This document shows, one piece after another, positions 33,129 through 43,556 of a stretch of DNA of 64,000 nt; within the stretch, counting starts at the first letter, position 1, and each line of letters begins with the position of its first letter. The position numbers and the translations under genes were made by a program. The DNA is from Phaeacidiphilus oryzae TH49 (lineage in GTDB: Bacteria; Actinomycetota; Actinomycetes; Streptomycetales; Streptomycetaceae): the NCBI RefSeq assembly GCF_000744815.1, contig NZ_JQMQ01000005.1:6157801-6221800 (forward strand), given 5' to 3'. The notes beneath the pieces are model-generated. The model searched no databases. It was not told the DNA's origin and saw nothing but the letters and a program-made list of their open reading frames with translations.

Positions 33129-35642
33129 GTGCGGACGGACGACGACGGCGTGCTGGACGACGGCTGGGAGCTGCGCGGCTGCCTCGGGGACACCTGGCGC
33201 TGGCTGTGCGGCCCCGACCGCCCGGCGGGGGAGCCCGGCTGGTTCCCGGCCCGGGTCCCCGGCTCGGTCCTGGACGACCTCCGCCGGGCCGGCGAGGTCC
33301 CCGACCCGTACACGGGCACAGGCAGCCTCCTCGCCGAGTGGGTGCCGCAGCGTGCCTGGGTGCATCGCCGCCCGCTGCGGCTGCCCGCGCTCGGCGCCGG
33401 GCAGCGCGCGCTGCTCCGCTTCGAGGGGGTCGACCACGAGGCGACCGTCCTCGTCGACGGGCACGAACTCGCCCACCACGAGGGGATGTTCGTCCCCTTC
33501 GAGGTGGACGTCAGCCGGTACGCGGACGGCGGCGAGCACCTCCTCGCGGTGGTCGTCTACCCGGCCCCGGCCAACGAGCCGCAGGTCGGCAGGACCGACC
33601 GGGTGCGGGTGCACAAGGCGCGGATGAACTACGGCTGGGACTTCTGCCCGCGGATGGTCCACCAGGGCATCTGGCAGCCGGTCCGGCTGGAGGTCGCCGG
33701 CCCGGTGCGGCTGCGGGACGCCGTGGTCGGGGCGCGTCCCGACGAGGACGGGCGGCGGGGGACGATCACGGTGGAGGCCGCGCTGGAGGCGGCGGAGCCG
33801 GGCGAACTGCGGATCGCCGTCCGCGCACCTGACGGCGCCGCCGTCGCCTCGGCGGTGCTGCCGTTCTCCCCGACGCGCGGCCGGCTGTCCGTCGAACTCG
33901 CCGTCCCGGAGCCGGAGTTGTGGTGGCCCAACGGGCACGGGCGGCAGCCGCTCTACACCGTGGAGACCGGGGTCGTGGACCGGGACGGGCGTCGGTCCGG
34001 CCGGCCGGTGGTCCGCAGCACCGGCTTCCGCCGGGTGCGGCTGGTGGCCAACCCCGGCGCCCCGGCCGACGCCCTGCCGTACACGCTGGAGGTCAACGGC
34101 CGCCGGCTGTACGCCAAGGGCTGGAACTGGGTGCCGCAGGACGCCCTCTACGGCGTCCCCCGGCCGGAGCGGCTGGACCATCTCCTCGGCCTGGCCGCCG
34201 AGGCCGGGGTGAACCTGCTGCGGGTGTGGGGCGGCGGGCTGATCGAGACCGAGGAGTTCTACCGGCGCTGCGACCGGCTCGGGCTGCTGGTCTGGCAGGA
34301 GTTCAGCCTCTCCAGCTCGGGGATCGACAGCGTGCCGGCGGAGGACGCCGGATACCTGGACCTGATGGAGCGCGAGGCCCGGACGATCGTCCCGGCGCTG
34401 CGCCACCACCCGGCGCTGGCCGTCTGGGGCCCCGGCAACGAGCTCCACCACACCGCCACCGCCACCCCGCTGGACGAGTCCTCCTCGCCGGTGATCGACC
34501 GGCTGGCGAGGACCGTCGCCGCCCTCGACCCGGACCGCTGCTGGCTGCCCGGCTCGCCCTCCGGCGGGGACTTCCTCAACATCCGGGAGAACCTGGCCGC
34601 GGCCCCGGAACGGCAGCACGACGTCCACGGCCCCTGGGAGCACCAGGGCCTCGGCGCCCACCAGGAGCTCTACGACGCGGGGAACTGCCTGCTGCACTCC
34701 GAGTTCGGCGTGGAGGGGATGGCCAACCGGCGTACCTGGGAGGCCGTGGTGCCGGCCGGGCGCGGCTGGCCGACCGGCCGGGACAACCCGCTGATGGAGC
34801 ACCTGGGCGCCTGGTGGAACAACACCCCGCTGGTGGCGGAGGTCTTCGGCGGGCGCCTGGACGGCGTGGACCTGATGCGCAGGGCCAGCCAGCAGCTCCA
34901 GTACGACGGGCTGCGGTACGCGGTGGAGGCCAATCTGCGGCGGGCGCCGCGCTCCGGCGGGGCGATTCCCTGGCAGTTCAACGAGCCCTTCCCGAACGCC
35001 TGGTGCACCGCCGCCGTCGACCACCGGGGCGACCCCAAACCGGCGTACCACGGGGTGCGGCGGGCGTATCGGGAGAACCACGTCTGCGCCGGGTTCGGGA
35101 CCCAGGCCTGGGCCGGGCGGGACCGGTTCGAGGCGCGGGTGCGCTGCTGGGGGCCGGCCGTCGACGAGGGCGGCGGCCGGGCCGTGGCCCGGGTGGTGGC
35201 GCTGGACGGGACGGTGGTGGCGGAGAGCCGGACGGGCGTCCTCGCGATGCCCGTGGCGGAGCTGCCCGGACCGCTGTTCCTGCTGGACCTCGAACTCCGC
35301 TCGGCGGACGGGGTGTCGGTTGCGGCGAACCGCTACGTCCACAGCGCCGGGCCGGACCTCGCCGGGTATCTGGACCTGCCCCCGGCCGAGATCGCGGCGG
35401 AGTGGTCGGCGGACCGCGGCGTCCTGCGGCTCGCCCACACCGGGGGCCCGGCGGCCCTCGGCCTCTACCTCACCGACGCCCGGCCGATCGGGGCCCCCGG
35501 CTGGGCGGTCTTCGGCGACAACATGCTCGATCTGCTGCCCGGGGAGTCCGTCGAGGTGCCGGTCGCCTGGCGGAACGCACCCGACGAGGGCCGCGCCGTA
35601 CTGCTGGAAGGGTGGAACACCGATGCCCGGCTCCTCGACTGA
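33129..35642 (+). CDS. GH2 beta-mannosidase-type hydrolase
   Basis: 837 residues. The jelly-roll start (DGWELRGCLGDTWRWLCG, then LLRFEGVDHEATVLVDGHEL), NYGWDFCPRMVHQGIWQPVR and WWPNGHGRQPLYTVE are typical of beta-mannosidases. The TIM barrel has YAKGWNWVPQDAL, LLRVWGGGLIETEEFYRRCD, LLVWQEFSLS, the acid/base Glu in VWGPGNELHH and the nucleophile Glu in LLHSEFGVEG. No signal peptide. GTG 33129 lies 5 bp after the GH38 stop. Known mannosidases have WQDF where this has WQEF, so specificity could differ slightly (exo-mannosidase versus glucosaminidase/glucuronidase branches). It overlaps the next gene by 20 bp. Confidence 0.86.
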   Translation: MRTDDDGVLDDGWELRGCLGDTWRWLCGPDRPAGEPGWFPARVPGSVLDDLRRAGEVPDPYTGTGSLLAEWVPQRAWVHRRPLRLPALGAGQRALLRFEGVDHEATVLVDGHELAHHEGMFVPFEVDVSRYADGGEHLLAVVVYPAPANEPQVGRTDRVRVHKARMNYGWDFCPRMVHQGIWQPVRLEVAGPVRLRDAVVGARPDEDGRRGTITVEAALEAAEPGELRIAVRAPDGAAVASAVLPFSPTRGRLSVELAVPEPELWWPNGHGRQPLYTVETGVVDRDGRRSGRPVVRSTGFRRVRLVANPGAPADALPYTLEVNGRRLYAKGWNWVPQDALYGVPRPERLDHLLGLAAEAGVNLLRVWGGGLIETEEFYRRCDRLGLLVWQEFSLSSSGIDSVPAEDAGYLDLMEREARTIVPALRHHPALAVWGPGNELHHTATATPLDESSSPVIDRLARTVAALDPDRCWLPGSPSGGDFLNIRENLAAAPERQHDVHGPWEHQGLGAHQELYDAGNCLLHSEFGVEGMANRRTWEAVVPAGRGWPTGRDNPLMEHLGAWWNNTPLVAEVFGGRLDGVDLMRRASQQLQYDGLRYAVEANLRRAPRSGGAIPWQFNEPFPNAWCTAAVDHRGDPKPAYHGVRRAYRENHVCAGFGTQAWAGRDRFEARVRCWGPAVDEGGGRAVARVVALDGTVVAESRTGVLAMPVAELPGPLFLLDLELRSADGVSVAANRYVHSAGPDLAGYLDLPPAEIAAEWSADRGVLRLAHTGGPAALGLYLTDARPIGAPGWAVFGDNMLDLLPGESVEVPVAWRNAPDEGRAVLLEGWNTDARLLD

Positions 35643-37653
35643 GGCCCTGGTACTCCGCAAGGAGAGCGAGGGGCGGCTCGAACTGCCGTACCTGGTCGGC
35701 CTGCTGGACGCCGCAGGGAACTGCCGGGGGATACCCGCGGCGGAGGTCGTCGGCGAGACCGGCGGGGAGCTCTCCGCCGCCGGGCGGGCCCACGGCTTCC
35801 GGGCGGAGCTGCGGCTGACCCGCGATCCGGCCCTGCCGGCCGCCTCCTACCGCGGCGAACTCACCGTACGCAACGAGGGACCGGCGGCGGTCGAGGCCGG
35901 TCTGCGGGTGGAGCTGCGGCTCGGCGCCGGGGACGATCCCGGCTGGCTGATCCCCGGCGCCTTCTACGGTGAGAACCGGCGCGCCGACTGCGCCCGCCCC
36001 TACCCGCGGTTCGCCCGCGGCCGGGCCGCCGCCGAGGCCGACCCGACCGGGCTGACCGCCGAGGCCTGGTCCTTCCGCGCCGACCGCTGCGCCACCCCCG
36101 CCGTCTTCGCCCGCGACCGGCGCGGCGGGGCCGCCCTGGCGATCGGCGAGTGGGGCCCGCTGGGCGAGCAGGGCGTCGGCTTCGCCGTGCTGCCCGACCC
36201 CGAGGGCGAGCGGCCGGTGCTGCGGCTGCACGCGCCCTACCGCGAGGAACCGGTCTCCTACTACGGCTCGGGCAGCCCCCGCCCGGCCGAGGCTCCGCTG
36301 CACCGCTGGCAGCCGGGGGAGGAGCGGGTACTGCGGTTCACCCTCCATCCGCTGAGCGCCGATCCGCACGCCTACCCGCCCGTGCTGCGCGGCCTCCACC
36401 AGGCCGAACCGGCCGCCGCCGAGGGCCCCGCCGCCTGGATGGGCCTCGACGAGGCCGCCGAGCTCTCCGCCGAGGGGTTGCACCGCTGGCACTACCGCAG
36501 CGACCCGCCCGTGCTGCTGGAGACCGCCGCCTTCGACCGGGAGGCCCTGGGCGAGCGCGGGGACCGGCAGGCCATGCACGTCTCCTGGGTCAGCGGGGTG
36601 CCCTACGCCCATGCCCTGCTGCTGCACGCCCGGCGGGTCGGCGACCACGAGCAGGCGGCGGCCGGGGCCGCGGTGATCGACCACATCTGCGCCAACCTGG
36701 CGCCCGGCGGCACCTTCTGGGGCCAGTGGTCGCGCACCGGCGGCTGGTCGGCGGGGTGGACCGGGGACAGCGGACGGCTGCACGCCCGCACCCTGGGCGA
36801 CGCCACCCTGTTCACCCTGCGGGCCCTGGTCGCCGAACGGGCCCTGGGGCACTGCCACCCGGAGTGGGAGGCCGCCGTTCGGTCCAACCTGGCGGTGGCG
36901 CTGGCCGGGCAGGACCCGGAGACGGGGCGGCTGGCCGCCGCCCACCGGGTGGACACCGGGGAGCCGATCGACCACGAGGGGGCCGCGGGGCTGGCCTGGG
37001 TGGGCGCGCTGGTGGAGGCGGCCGGGGCGCTCGGCGAGCCGGCCTATCTGGCGGCGGCCCGGCGGGCGGGCGCGGCCTTCGCGGCGGACCTCCGCTCGGA
37101 GTTCCTGTGCGGGGCGCCGGAGGACGTCTCGCTCGCCCCGACCTCCGAGGACGGCTACAACGCGATCATCGCGTACACCCTGCTGCACGAGGCCGGCGAT
37201 CCGGACGGGGTCTGGCTGGATCTCGCCCGGCGGGCCGCCGACTGGACCCTGACCTTCCGCTACACCTACGACGTCCGCTTCCCCGAGCACACCCTGCTGG
37301 CCCGCTACGGCTTCCGCACCCGCGGGGCCGACCAGGCCTCGCCGTCCAACCAGCACCTCCACGACTTCGGGCTGATCTGCCTGCCCGAGGCGGTGCGGCT
37401 GGCCCGCCGGCTCCGCGACCCGTACCTGCTGCGCTCGGTGCGGGAGAACCTGGACTGCTTCCGGCAGTTCGTGGCCCGCGCGGACGGCGACTTCAACGCC
37501 TACCGGGGGATGGTCAGCGAGCGCTTCTACCAGACCGAGTGCTTCCAGGCGAAGGGGATGCTGCTGACCCTCTCCCACGCCTGGTCCGCCGGCGTGCTGC
37601 TGTACGCCTGCGAACACGCCCGCGAACTGCCGGAATTCCAGGAGGAGTTGTGA
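35623..37653 (+). CDS. Unassigned probable (alpha/alpha)6-type glycoside-active enzyme
   Basis: 676 residues; I cannot place it in a numbered GH family. Residues 1-270 look like a beta-sandwich (LPYLVGLLDAAGNCRG, YRGELTVRNEGPAAVEAGLRV, GWLIPGAFYGENR, VSYYGSGSPRP). Residues 290-670 are helical with repeated hairpins like a six-hairpin glycosidase: VSGVPYAHALLLHARRVGDH, GGTFWGQWSRTGGWSAGWTG, EPIDHEGAAGLAWVGALVEA, EDGYNAIIAYTLLHEAGDPD, SNQHLHDFGLICLPEAVRLA and ERFYQTECFQAKGMLLTLSH. Conserved-looking Trp, Asp, Glu and His clusters at helix-loop ends are what an active site of this fold would show. GGAAGGG precedes ATG 35623 inside the GH2 gene. Translational coupling with GH2 and GH1 argues for a role in the same saccharide. 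Confidence 0.6.
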   Translation: MPGSSTEALVLRKESEGRLELPYLVGLLDAAGNCRGIPAAEVVGETGGELSAAGRAHGFRAELRLTRDPALPAASYRGELTVRNEGPAAVEAGLRVELRLGAGDDPGWLIPGAFYGENRRADCARPYPRFARGRAAAEADPTGLTAEAWSFRADRCATPAVFARDRRGGAALAIGEWGPLGEQGVGFAVLPDPEGERPVLRLHAPYREEPVSYYGSGSPRPAEAPLHRWQPGEERVLRFTLHPLSADPHAYPPVLRGLHQAEPAAAEGPAAWMGLDEAAELSAEGLHRWHYRSDPPVLLETAAFDREALGERGDRQAMHVSWVSGVPYAHALLLHARRVGDHEQAAAGAAVIDHICANLAPGGTFWGQWSRTGGWSAGWTGDSGRLHARTLGDATLFTLRALVAERALGHCHPEWEAAVRSNLAVALAGQDPETGRLAAAHRVDTGEPIDHEGAAGLAWVGALVEAAGALGEPAYLAAARRAGAAFAADLRSEFLCGAPEDVSLAPTSEDGYNAIIAYTLLHEAGDPDGVWLDLARRAADWTLTFRYTYDVRFPEHTLLARYGFRTRGADQASPSNQHLHDFGLICLPEAVRLARRLRDPYLLRSVRENLDCFRQFVARADGDFNAYRGMVSERFYQTECFQAKGMLLTLSHAWSAGVLLYACEHARELPEFQEEL

Positions 37654-39041
37654 GTACCGAAGCCGAGTCGCCGCGGTTCCCCGAGGGGTTCCGCTGGGGC
37701 ACCTCCACCTCGGCGTACCAGGTCGAGGGCGCGGTGGACGCCGACGGCAGGGGCGAGTCGATCTGGGACCGGTTCTGCCGGCGGCCCGGGGCGATCGAGA
37801 ACGGCGACACCGGGGAGGTGGCCGCCGACCAGTACCGGCGCCGGGACGAGGACCTCGCCCTGATGGCCGAACTCGGCACCAACGCCCACCGGTTCTCCCT
37901 GGCCTGGCCGCGGATCCTGCCGGAGGGCGGCGGCCGGATCGAGAAGCGCGGCCTCGACCACTACGACCGGTTCATCGACGGCCTGCTGGAGCGCGGGATC
38001 ACCCCGCTGCCCACCCTCTACCACTGGGACCTGCCGCAGGCCCTGGAGGACCGCGGCGGCTGGCGGAACCGGGACACCGCCCACCGCTTCGCCGAGTACG
38101 CAGCGGTCTGCTTCGACGCCTTCGGCGACCGGGTGCGGGACTGGATCACCATCAACGAGCCGTGGATCGTCGGCCTCCTCGGCCACCAGCTCGGGCTGCA
38201 CGCGCCCGGCGAGAAGGACCTGCGGTCCTCGGTCACGGTGATGCACCACCTGCTGCTGGCCCACGGCCTGGCCGTGGGCGAGCTGCGGGCGGAGGCGCGG
38301 CGTCCGGACGCCCGGGCGGGCATCGCCTACAGCCTCTTCCCGCACACCCCCGCCGACCCGGGGAGCGCCGCCGACCGGGCGGCCGCCCACGCCTCGGACG
38401 GCTACGTCAACCGCTGGTTCCTGGACCCCGTGCACGGCAGGGGCTACCCGGCGGACATGCGGGCTCACTGGGAGGGCGTGGTCGGCGAGCTGGACTTCGT
38501 CCAGGACGGCGACCTCGACACCATCGCCGCGGGCAGCGACTTCATCGGCGTCAACTACTACACCCGGCGGATCGTCAGCGCCCGGCCCGGCGACGGGCCC
38601 TGGCCCTGGAAGGTCGAGCCCGGCCGGGACGAGGTCGAGCGCACCGACCTGGGCTGGGAGATCGTCCCCGACGACCTCACCGCGCTGCTGCTGCGGCTGC
38701 ACCGGGACTACCCGGGCGTGCCGCTGATGATCACCGAGAACGGCGCCATCTACGGCGACGAGCCGGGCGAGGACGGCGAGGTCCACGACACCCGGCGGAT
38801 CGCCTTCCTCCACTCCCACCTGTCCGCCGTCCACCGGGCGATGGCGGAGGGCGCGCCGGTGGAGGGCTACTACCACTGGTCGCTGATCGACAACTTCGAG
38901 TGGGCGATGGGCTACTGGCCCCGCTTCGGGCTGGTCCACCTGGACCGCGAGACCCAGCGGCGGACCGTCAAGGACAGCGGGCGGTGGTACGCGCGGGTGG
39001 CCGGGTCGGGCGTCCTCCCGCCGGCGGCGGGGACGCCGTGA
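37650..39041 (+). CDS. GH1 beta-glucosidase/beta-glycosidase
   Basis: 463 residues. The N-terminal GH1 signature reads FPEGFRWGTSTSAYQVEGAV, YHWDLPQALEDRGGW forms the substrate channel, the acid/base Glu is in ITINEPW and the nucleophile Glu in PLMITENGA. It ends with YYHWSLIDNFEWAMGYWPRFG and LVHLDRETQRRTVKDSGRWY. No signal peptide, so cytoplasmic. It cleaves terminal beta-glucosyl (or galactosyl/mannosyl) residues. The GTG start overlaps the preceding stop, with GGAGGAG just upstream, and its own stop overlaps the FAD gene start. Confidence 0.92.
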   Translation: MSTEAESPRFPEGFRWGTSTSAYQVEGAVDADGRGESIWDRFCRRPGAIENGDTGEVAADQYRRRDEDLALMAELGTNAHRFSLAWPRILPEGGGRIEKRGLDHYDRFIDGLLERGITPLPTLYHWDLPQALEDRGGWRNRDTAHRFAEYAAVCFDAFGDRVRDWITINEPWIVGLLGHQLGLHAPGEKDLRSSVTVMHHLLLAHGLAVGELRAEARRPDARAGIAYSLFPHTPADPGSAADRAAAHASDGYVNRWFLDPVHGRGYPADMRAHWEGVVGELDFVQDGDLDTIAAGSDFIGVNYYTRRIVSARPGDGPWPWKVEPGRDEVERTDLGWEIVPDDLTALLLRLHRDYPGVPLMITENGAIYGDEPGEDGEVHDTRRIAFLHSHLSAVHRAMAEGAPVEGYYHWSLIDNFEWAMGYWPRFGLVHLDRETQRRTVKDSGRWYARVAGSGVLPPAAGTP

Positions 39042-42003
39042 CCACCGGCCGTACCGTCCTGCTGCCCGGCGGGCGGCTGCCGGTGGCCGGCGAGGCGGAC
39101 GCGGTGGTCGCGGGCGCCGGGCCGGCCGGCGTCGCCGCCGCGCTGCGGCTGGCCGGGGCGGGACGGCGGGTGCTCCTCCTCGACGAGGGGTACGCCCCCG
39201 GTTCCGAGCTGACCGACGCCGGGCGGCCCTGGCTGACCGTCCCGCCCGAAGATTCGGCCGCCGCCGGACTGCTGGGGCCGCTGCTGGACGGCCGCCCGGC
39301 GGGGCAGCGGCTCGCCCTCCGCCCGGCCGCGCTGAAGCTCCGCCTGGAGGACGCCCTGCTGGCCGCCGGGGTCCGGCTGCTCTACGGGACCCGGGTGCTG
39401 GAGCCCTGCCCGGAGGGCCTCCTGGTCGCCGACGCGGCCGGGCGCCGGGCGGTGCGCTGCGCCGCAGTGCTCGACGCGACCCCGCGCTTCGTCGACGAGG
39501 CCGAACCCGCGGTCTGGAGCGTCGAGTTCGACGGGGCCGCGGCCGACGCCCGGACGGCCTCCGGGCATCGGTCGGCCGAGGGCCTGGCCCTCCACGACGG
39601 CTACCGCGGCCCAGGACACCTCTATGCGCTGGCCGCCGTGCGCGGCGGCCGCCGGGCCGCGCTGCGGCGGGTCGCGCGGCTGCTGCGCGAGCACCCGGCG
39701 TTCGCCGGGGCGGTGCTCGGCGCCGTGGGCACCCGCCCGCTGGCCGCGGGGTACGGGGCCGGGGCGGACGCCCAACCGGGCAGTGGGCCGGTCGGTGGGC
39801 CGGCCGGATGGCGGCTGCCGCCCCCGCCGCCGGCCCTCTGCGCCGACGGACCGCTCCTCGACGTGGCGGAGGCGGTGGAGGCCGGACGGCGTGCGGCCGG
39901 GCGCCTGCTGACGGCGGCGGCCCTTCCGGCCGGAACCCCCGGTGCGGCGCCGCCGGCCGTCGGGGACCGTCCGCTGCCCTGCGAGGACTTCGAGGTGCTG
40001 GTGGTCGGGGGCGGGACCAGCGGGGCCTCCGCCGCCCTGGCGGCGGCCGCGCAGGGCGCGCGGACGGTGCTGGTGGAGTCAGGGCCGGGCCCCGGCGGCA
40101 CCGGTACCTACGGCGGCGTCCACAGCTACTGGTTCGGGCGCCGGGAGGGGCGGGCCGCCGCCGTCCAGGACGCGACCCGCCGCACCCACCGGGCGCTCGG
40201 GCTGCGCAGAGGCGGAGCCGGGTCCTGGAACATCGAGGCCAAGTCGCTCGCCCTGCACGAGGAGCTGGCCGAGCACGGGGTGGAACTCCGGTACGGCGCC
40301 CGGGCGTTCGCGGTGCTGGCGGAGACCGGGGGCGACCGTCCGGGTGTCCGCGGCGCCTTCGTCACCGGGCCCGACGGCCGCGCCTACGCCCTCGCCGCCG
40401 ACGTGGTCGTGGACGCCACCGGCGAGGCCGACCTCGCCGCCTGGGCGGGGCCCCGGTCGCCGACGGCGCCGAGCTCACCCACAGCCGGATGTGGTCCTCG
40501 CTCGCCCAGTTCGACACCCCGGCCACCACCCGCAACAACTTCGGCGGGCTCGCCGACCTGACCGACCCGGCGGACGCCACCCGCGCGGTGCTCGCCGCCC
40601 GCCGCCGCAGCCCGGACCGGCACGACCACGGCCGGCAGCCGGTCACCCGGGAGGGCCGGCACCTCCTCGGCGAGGTCGTCCTCACCCTCACCGACCAGCT
40701 CACCCACCGGAGTTGGCCGGACACCGTGGCCGTCCACTTCTCCAACCACGACCTCAAGGGCAAGGGCGAGGCGCTGTGGCCGCACCTCGGCCTCATCCCG
40801 CCGAACCTGGAGGTCGCCGTCCCCTACCGGGCCCTGCTGCCGCGCGGCGTGGACGGGCTCCTGGTCACCGGGAAGGCGCTGTCCGCCACCCACGACGCCC
40901 TCCCCGCCCTGCGGATGCAGGCCGACCTGGAGAACCTGGGCGCGATCACCGGACTGGCCGCCTCGCTCTGCGTCCGCGGCGGCCTCCGGCCTCGCGACCT
41001 CGACCCGGCCGTACTGCGGAAGCTGATCGCGGAGACGGCGCCGCCCGGCCTGCTGCCCGACTACGACCCGGGTGACGCCGCCGCGAGTCCGCTGGAACTG
41101 CCCGCCGCCCTCCGGGAGGTGCAGCGGCGGCTGCCCCTCCACAGCTACTCCGACATGGGGCGACGCCAGGTCTTCCGGGGCCGGGTCCCCTTCGTCGACC
41201 TGGTGCTCGACCCCGGGCCGGAGACCACGGAGGCGCTGCTCCGCGCGCTGCCCGGGGCCGCCGGCCCGGCGCGGCTCGTCCTCGCCCAGATCCTGGTCTG
41301 CCGGGGCGAACCGGCCGGCGCCGACCTGCTGGTCGGGCATCTCACCGCCGTCCTCGCCGGACCCGCGCTGCCGCCCCGGGACAGCGGCATCCGGGAGGCC
41401 CAGCTCCCGCCGGACCAGGCGGCCATGCCGGCCCCCGTCTACCTCCTCCACACCCTCGCCCTGGCCCGCGACCCCCGTGCCGTGTCGCTGTGGGAGCGGG
41501 TGGGCACGCTGGTGGAGGTGACCGAGGACTCCCTGCGCGATCCGCTGGCCGGCACCTTCTACTGGGTCGAGGCGGTGGCCGCGGGCGCCGAGCGCCTCGG
41601 CGACCCGGCCGCCCTCCCCGTCCTCCGCGCGCTCCGCTCCCGCCCCGCCCTCCAGGCCCAGTGGCGGCACAGCGGTGTCGAGGCGGACGACTTCCAGGAG
41701 CGCCGCGCCATACTGGAACTCGCCCTGGCCCGGGCCATCGCCCAGTGCGGCGGCGAGGACGGGGTGGCGGCCCTGGCCGCGTACGCCGCCGACAACCGCG
41801 CCCCGCTGGCCGCGCAGGCGCGGACCCGGTTGCGGTTGCTCCGCGAGGCAGGCGGCGCTGCCGCCGTCGCCTGCCCTTCCGCCCGTCCGCTGCCCTGGTC
41901 CGCCGATCCCTACCGGGCCGACCTGCCACCGGGGTTCGTCCCCGGGCGGCGTCCGGCGTGGACGGGGCCGGAGTCGGAGTCGGGGCCGGAGGTGGGCGAG
42001 TGA
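39038..42003 (+). pseudogene. Double FAD-binding oxidoreductase with helical tail, frameshifted mid-gene
   Basis: Two dinucleotide-binding domains in one chain: AVVAGAGPAGVAAALRLAGA at the start (GxGxxG, then VLLLDEG) and FEVLVVGGGTSGASAALAAA at about residue 317 (VLVESGPGPGGTGTYGGVHS), the second being the FAD_oxidored type. At about 40450 the frame fails in a GGGGCCCC context (DLAAWAG, then APVADGAELTHSRMW in the next frame); one missing G restores it. The continuation has GVDGLLVTGKALSATHDALP, the family's C-terminal FAD loop, then about 300 residues of helical-repeat-like sequence to the end. Intact length would be about 988 residues. It may oxidise a sugar or glycoside. GTG 39038 and the end both overlap neighbours. 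Confidence 0.75.
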
Positions 42004-43556
42004 CCGCGCGCGCTCCTCTGCTCGCCGGGCTGGACATCGGCACCACCCATGTGAAGGCCCTCCTCTGCGAGCCTTCGGGCGAGGTCGTCGCCCGCGCCAA
42101 GTCGCCTACCCCGTACGGTGGTTCGCCGCACACCCACCCGGCTGACGCCCTGCTGTCCGCGGCCTTCCGGGCCCTCGCGGACTGCCTGCGGGCGGTCGAC
42201 GGCCGCCTCCCTGCCGCCCTCGGGGTGACCGGGATGGCCGAGGCCGGCGTTCCGCTGGACGCCGACGGGCGGCCGATCGGCCCGGTCCGCGCCTGGTCCG
42301 ACCCGGCGCCTGCGGCCCACGCCGCCCGCCTGGCCGGGGCCTTCGGCCGGGCCGGGCTGCACGCCCGTACCGGGGTGCTGCCCAGCGCCAAGGTGCCGCT
42401 GGCCAAGTGGTGCGCGCTGGCCGCCGAGGAGCCGGGCCTCCTTGCCCGGATGCGCAGCTGGGCCGGCGCCGCCGACCTGGTCGTCCACGCGCTGACCGGG
42501 GAGGTGGCCACCGACGCCACCTTCGCCCAGCGCACTATGGCCTGGGACCCGGTGGAGGCCCGATGGCTGCCGGAACTGCTGCGCGAGGCGGGCGGTCTGA
42601 CGCCCGACCGGCTGCCCCGGGTCTGCGCCCCAGGCCAGCCGGCCGGCCGGGTCACCGCACAGGCCGCGGGCGGGACCGGGCTGCGCGCCGGGACGCCGGT
42701 GGTCGTCGCGGGCCACGACCACCTGGTCGGCGCCTGGGCGGCGGGGGTGCGCGGGCCCGGCGAGGTGGCCGACTCGATGGGCACCGCGGAAGCCGTCCTC
42801 ACCGTCACCGCCGAGCCGCCGGACCGCGCACCGGCCGCCGCCGAGGGGATGTCCTGGGGCCGGTCCGCGGACGGCGCCGGCTATGTCGTCCTCGCCGGGG
42901 CGGCCAGCTCCGGGCTGCTGGTGGAGTGGTTCTGCGACCGCTTCCTCGGCGCCGTCCGGGGCGAGGAGCGGTACGCCGAGTTCATCCGGCTGGTCGAGTC
43001 GCTGCCGGCGGACGTCCCCTGCGGGCCGGTGGTCGCCCCGTACGCCAACGGCCGCAGCGCGCCGAGACCGGACCCCTCGGCCCGACTCGCGGTCCACGAC
43101 ATGGAGTTGGCGCACGGGCCCGAGCACCTCGCCCGCGCGATCCTGGAAGGCACCGCCCACCACGCCCGCTGGATGACCGACACCCAGTCCCGGCTGTGCG
43201 GGGCCGCCGCCCCGCGCTCGGTCACCCTCCTCGGCGGCTCGACCCGGCTGCGCGCCTGGACCGCGCTGAAGGCGGCGATAGGCCCGTGGCCGACCCGGGT
43301 CTGCGCGGAGCCAGAGGCCGCCGCTCTCGGCGCGGCCCTGCTGGCCGGCGCCGCCGCCACCGGCGGGCCCGGGGCCGCCGACCCCTCTGTCCCTTCTGTC
43401 CCTTCCGCCCCGGCCGCGCCCAGCACCGGGCTGCGCCCGTCCGCCGAGGCCGCCGCCGCCCATCGCGCCCACCACACCGAGCGCTTCCTGCCACTGGTGG
43501 CGCCGAGATCCACCCCCGACACCCGGCCACCCCGACCTGGAGCAGCACACCCATGA
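42000..43556 (+). CDS. FGGY-family carbohydrate kinase
   Basis: 518 residues. LAGLDIGTTHVKALLCEPSG is the phosphate-1 loop, PVRAWSDPAPAAHAARL and KWCALAAEEPGLLARM the middle region of FGGY_N, VVVAGHDHLVGAWAAGV the domain junction, DSMGTAEAVLTV the phosphate-2 loop and VTLLGGSTRLRAW the adenosine site. The C-terminal 60 residues are an Ala/Pro-rich extension. Members phosphorylate ketoses, aldoses or polyols such as xylulose, gluconate and glycerol; substrate here unknown. The aldolase gene overlaps it directly (ATGA), so the natural reading is kinase then aldol cleavage of the resulting sugar phosphate. Confidence 0.83.
   Translation: MTARAPLLAGLDIGTTHVKALLCEPSGEVVARAKSPTPYGGSPHTHPADALLSAAFRALADCLRAVDGRLPAALGVTGMAEAGVPLDADGRPIGPVRAWSDPAPAAHAARLAGAFGRAGLHARTGVLPSAKVPLAKWCALAAEEPGLLARMRSWAGAADLVVHALTGEVATDATFAQRTMAWDPVEARWLPELLREAGGLTPDRLPRVCAPGQPAGRVTAQAAGGTGLRAGTPVVVAGHDHLVGAWAAGVRGPGEVADSMGTAEAVLTVTAEPPDRAPAAAEGMSWGRSADGAGYVVLAGAASSGLLVEWFCDRFLGAVRGEERYAEFIRLVESLPADVPCGPVVAPYANGRSAPRPDPSARLAVHDMELAHGPEHLARAILEGTAHHARWMTDTQSRLCGAAAPRSVTLLGGSTRLRAWTALKAAIGPWPTRVCAEPEAAALGAALLAGAAATGGPGAADPSVPSVPSAPAAPSTGLRPSAEAAAAHRAHHTERFLPLVAPRSTPDTRPPRPGAAHP

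Noticed and set aside
25637-40450. Programmed -1/+1 ribosomal frameshifting in the sugar operon
   Set aside because: No slippery heptamer plus pseudoknot at the break points, and the same defect affects unrelated genes, so missing bases are the simpler explanation.
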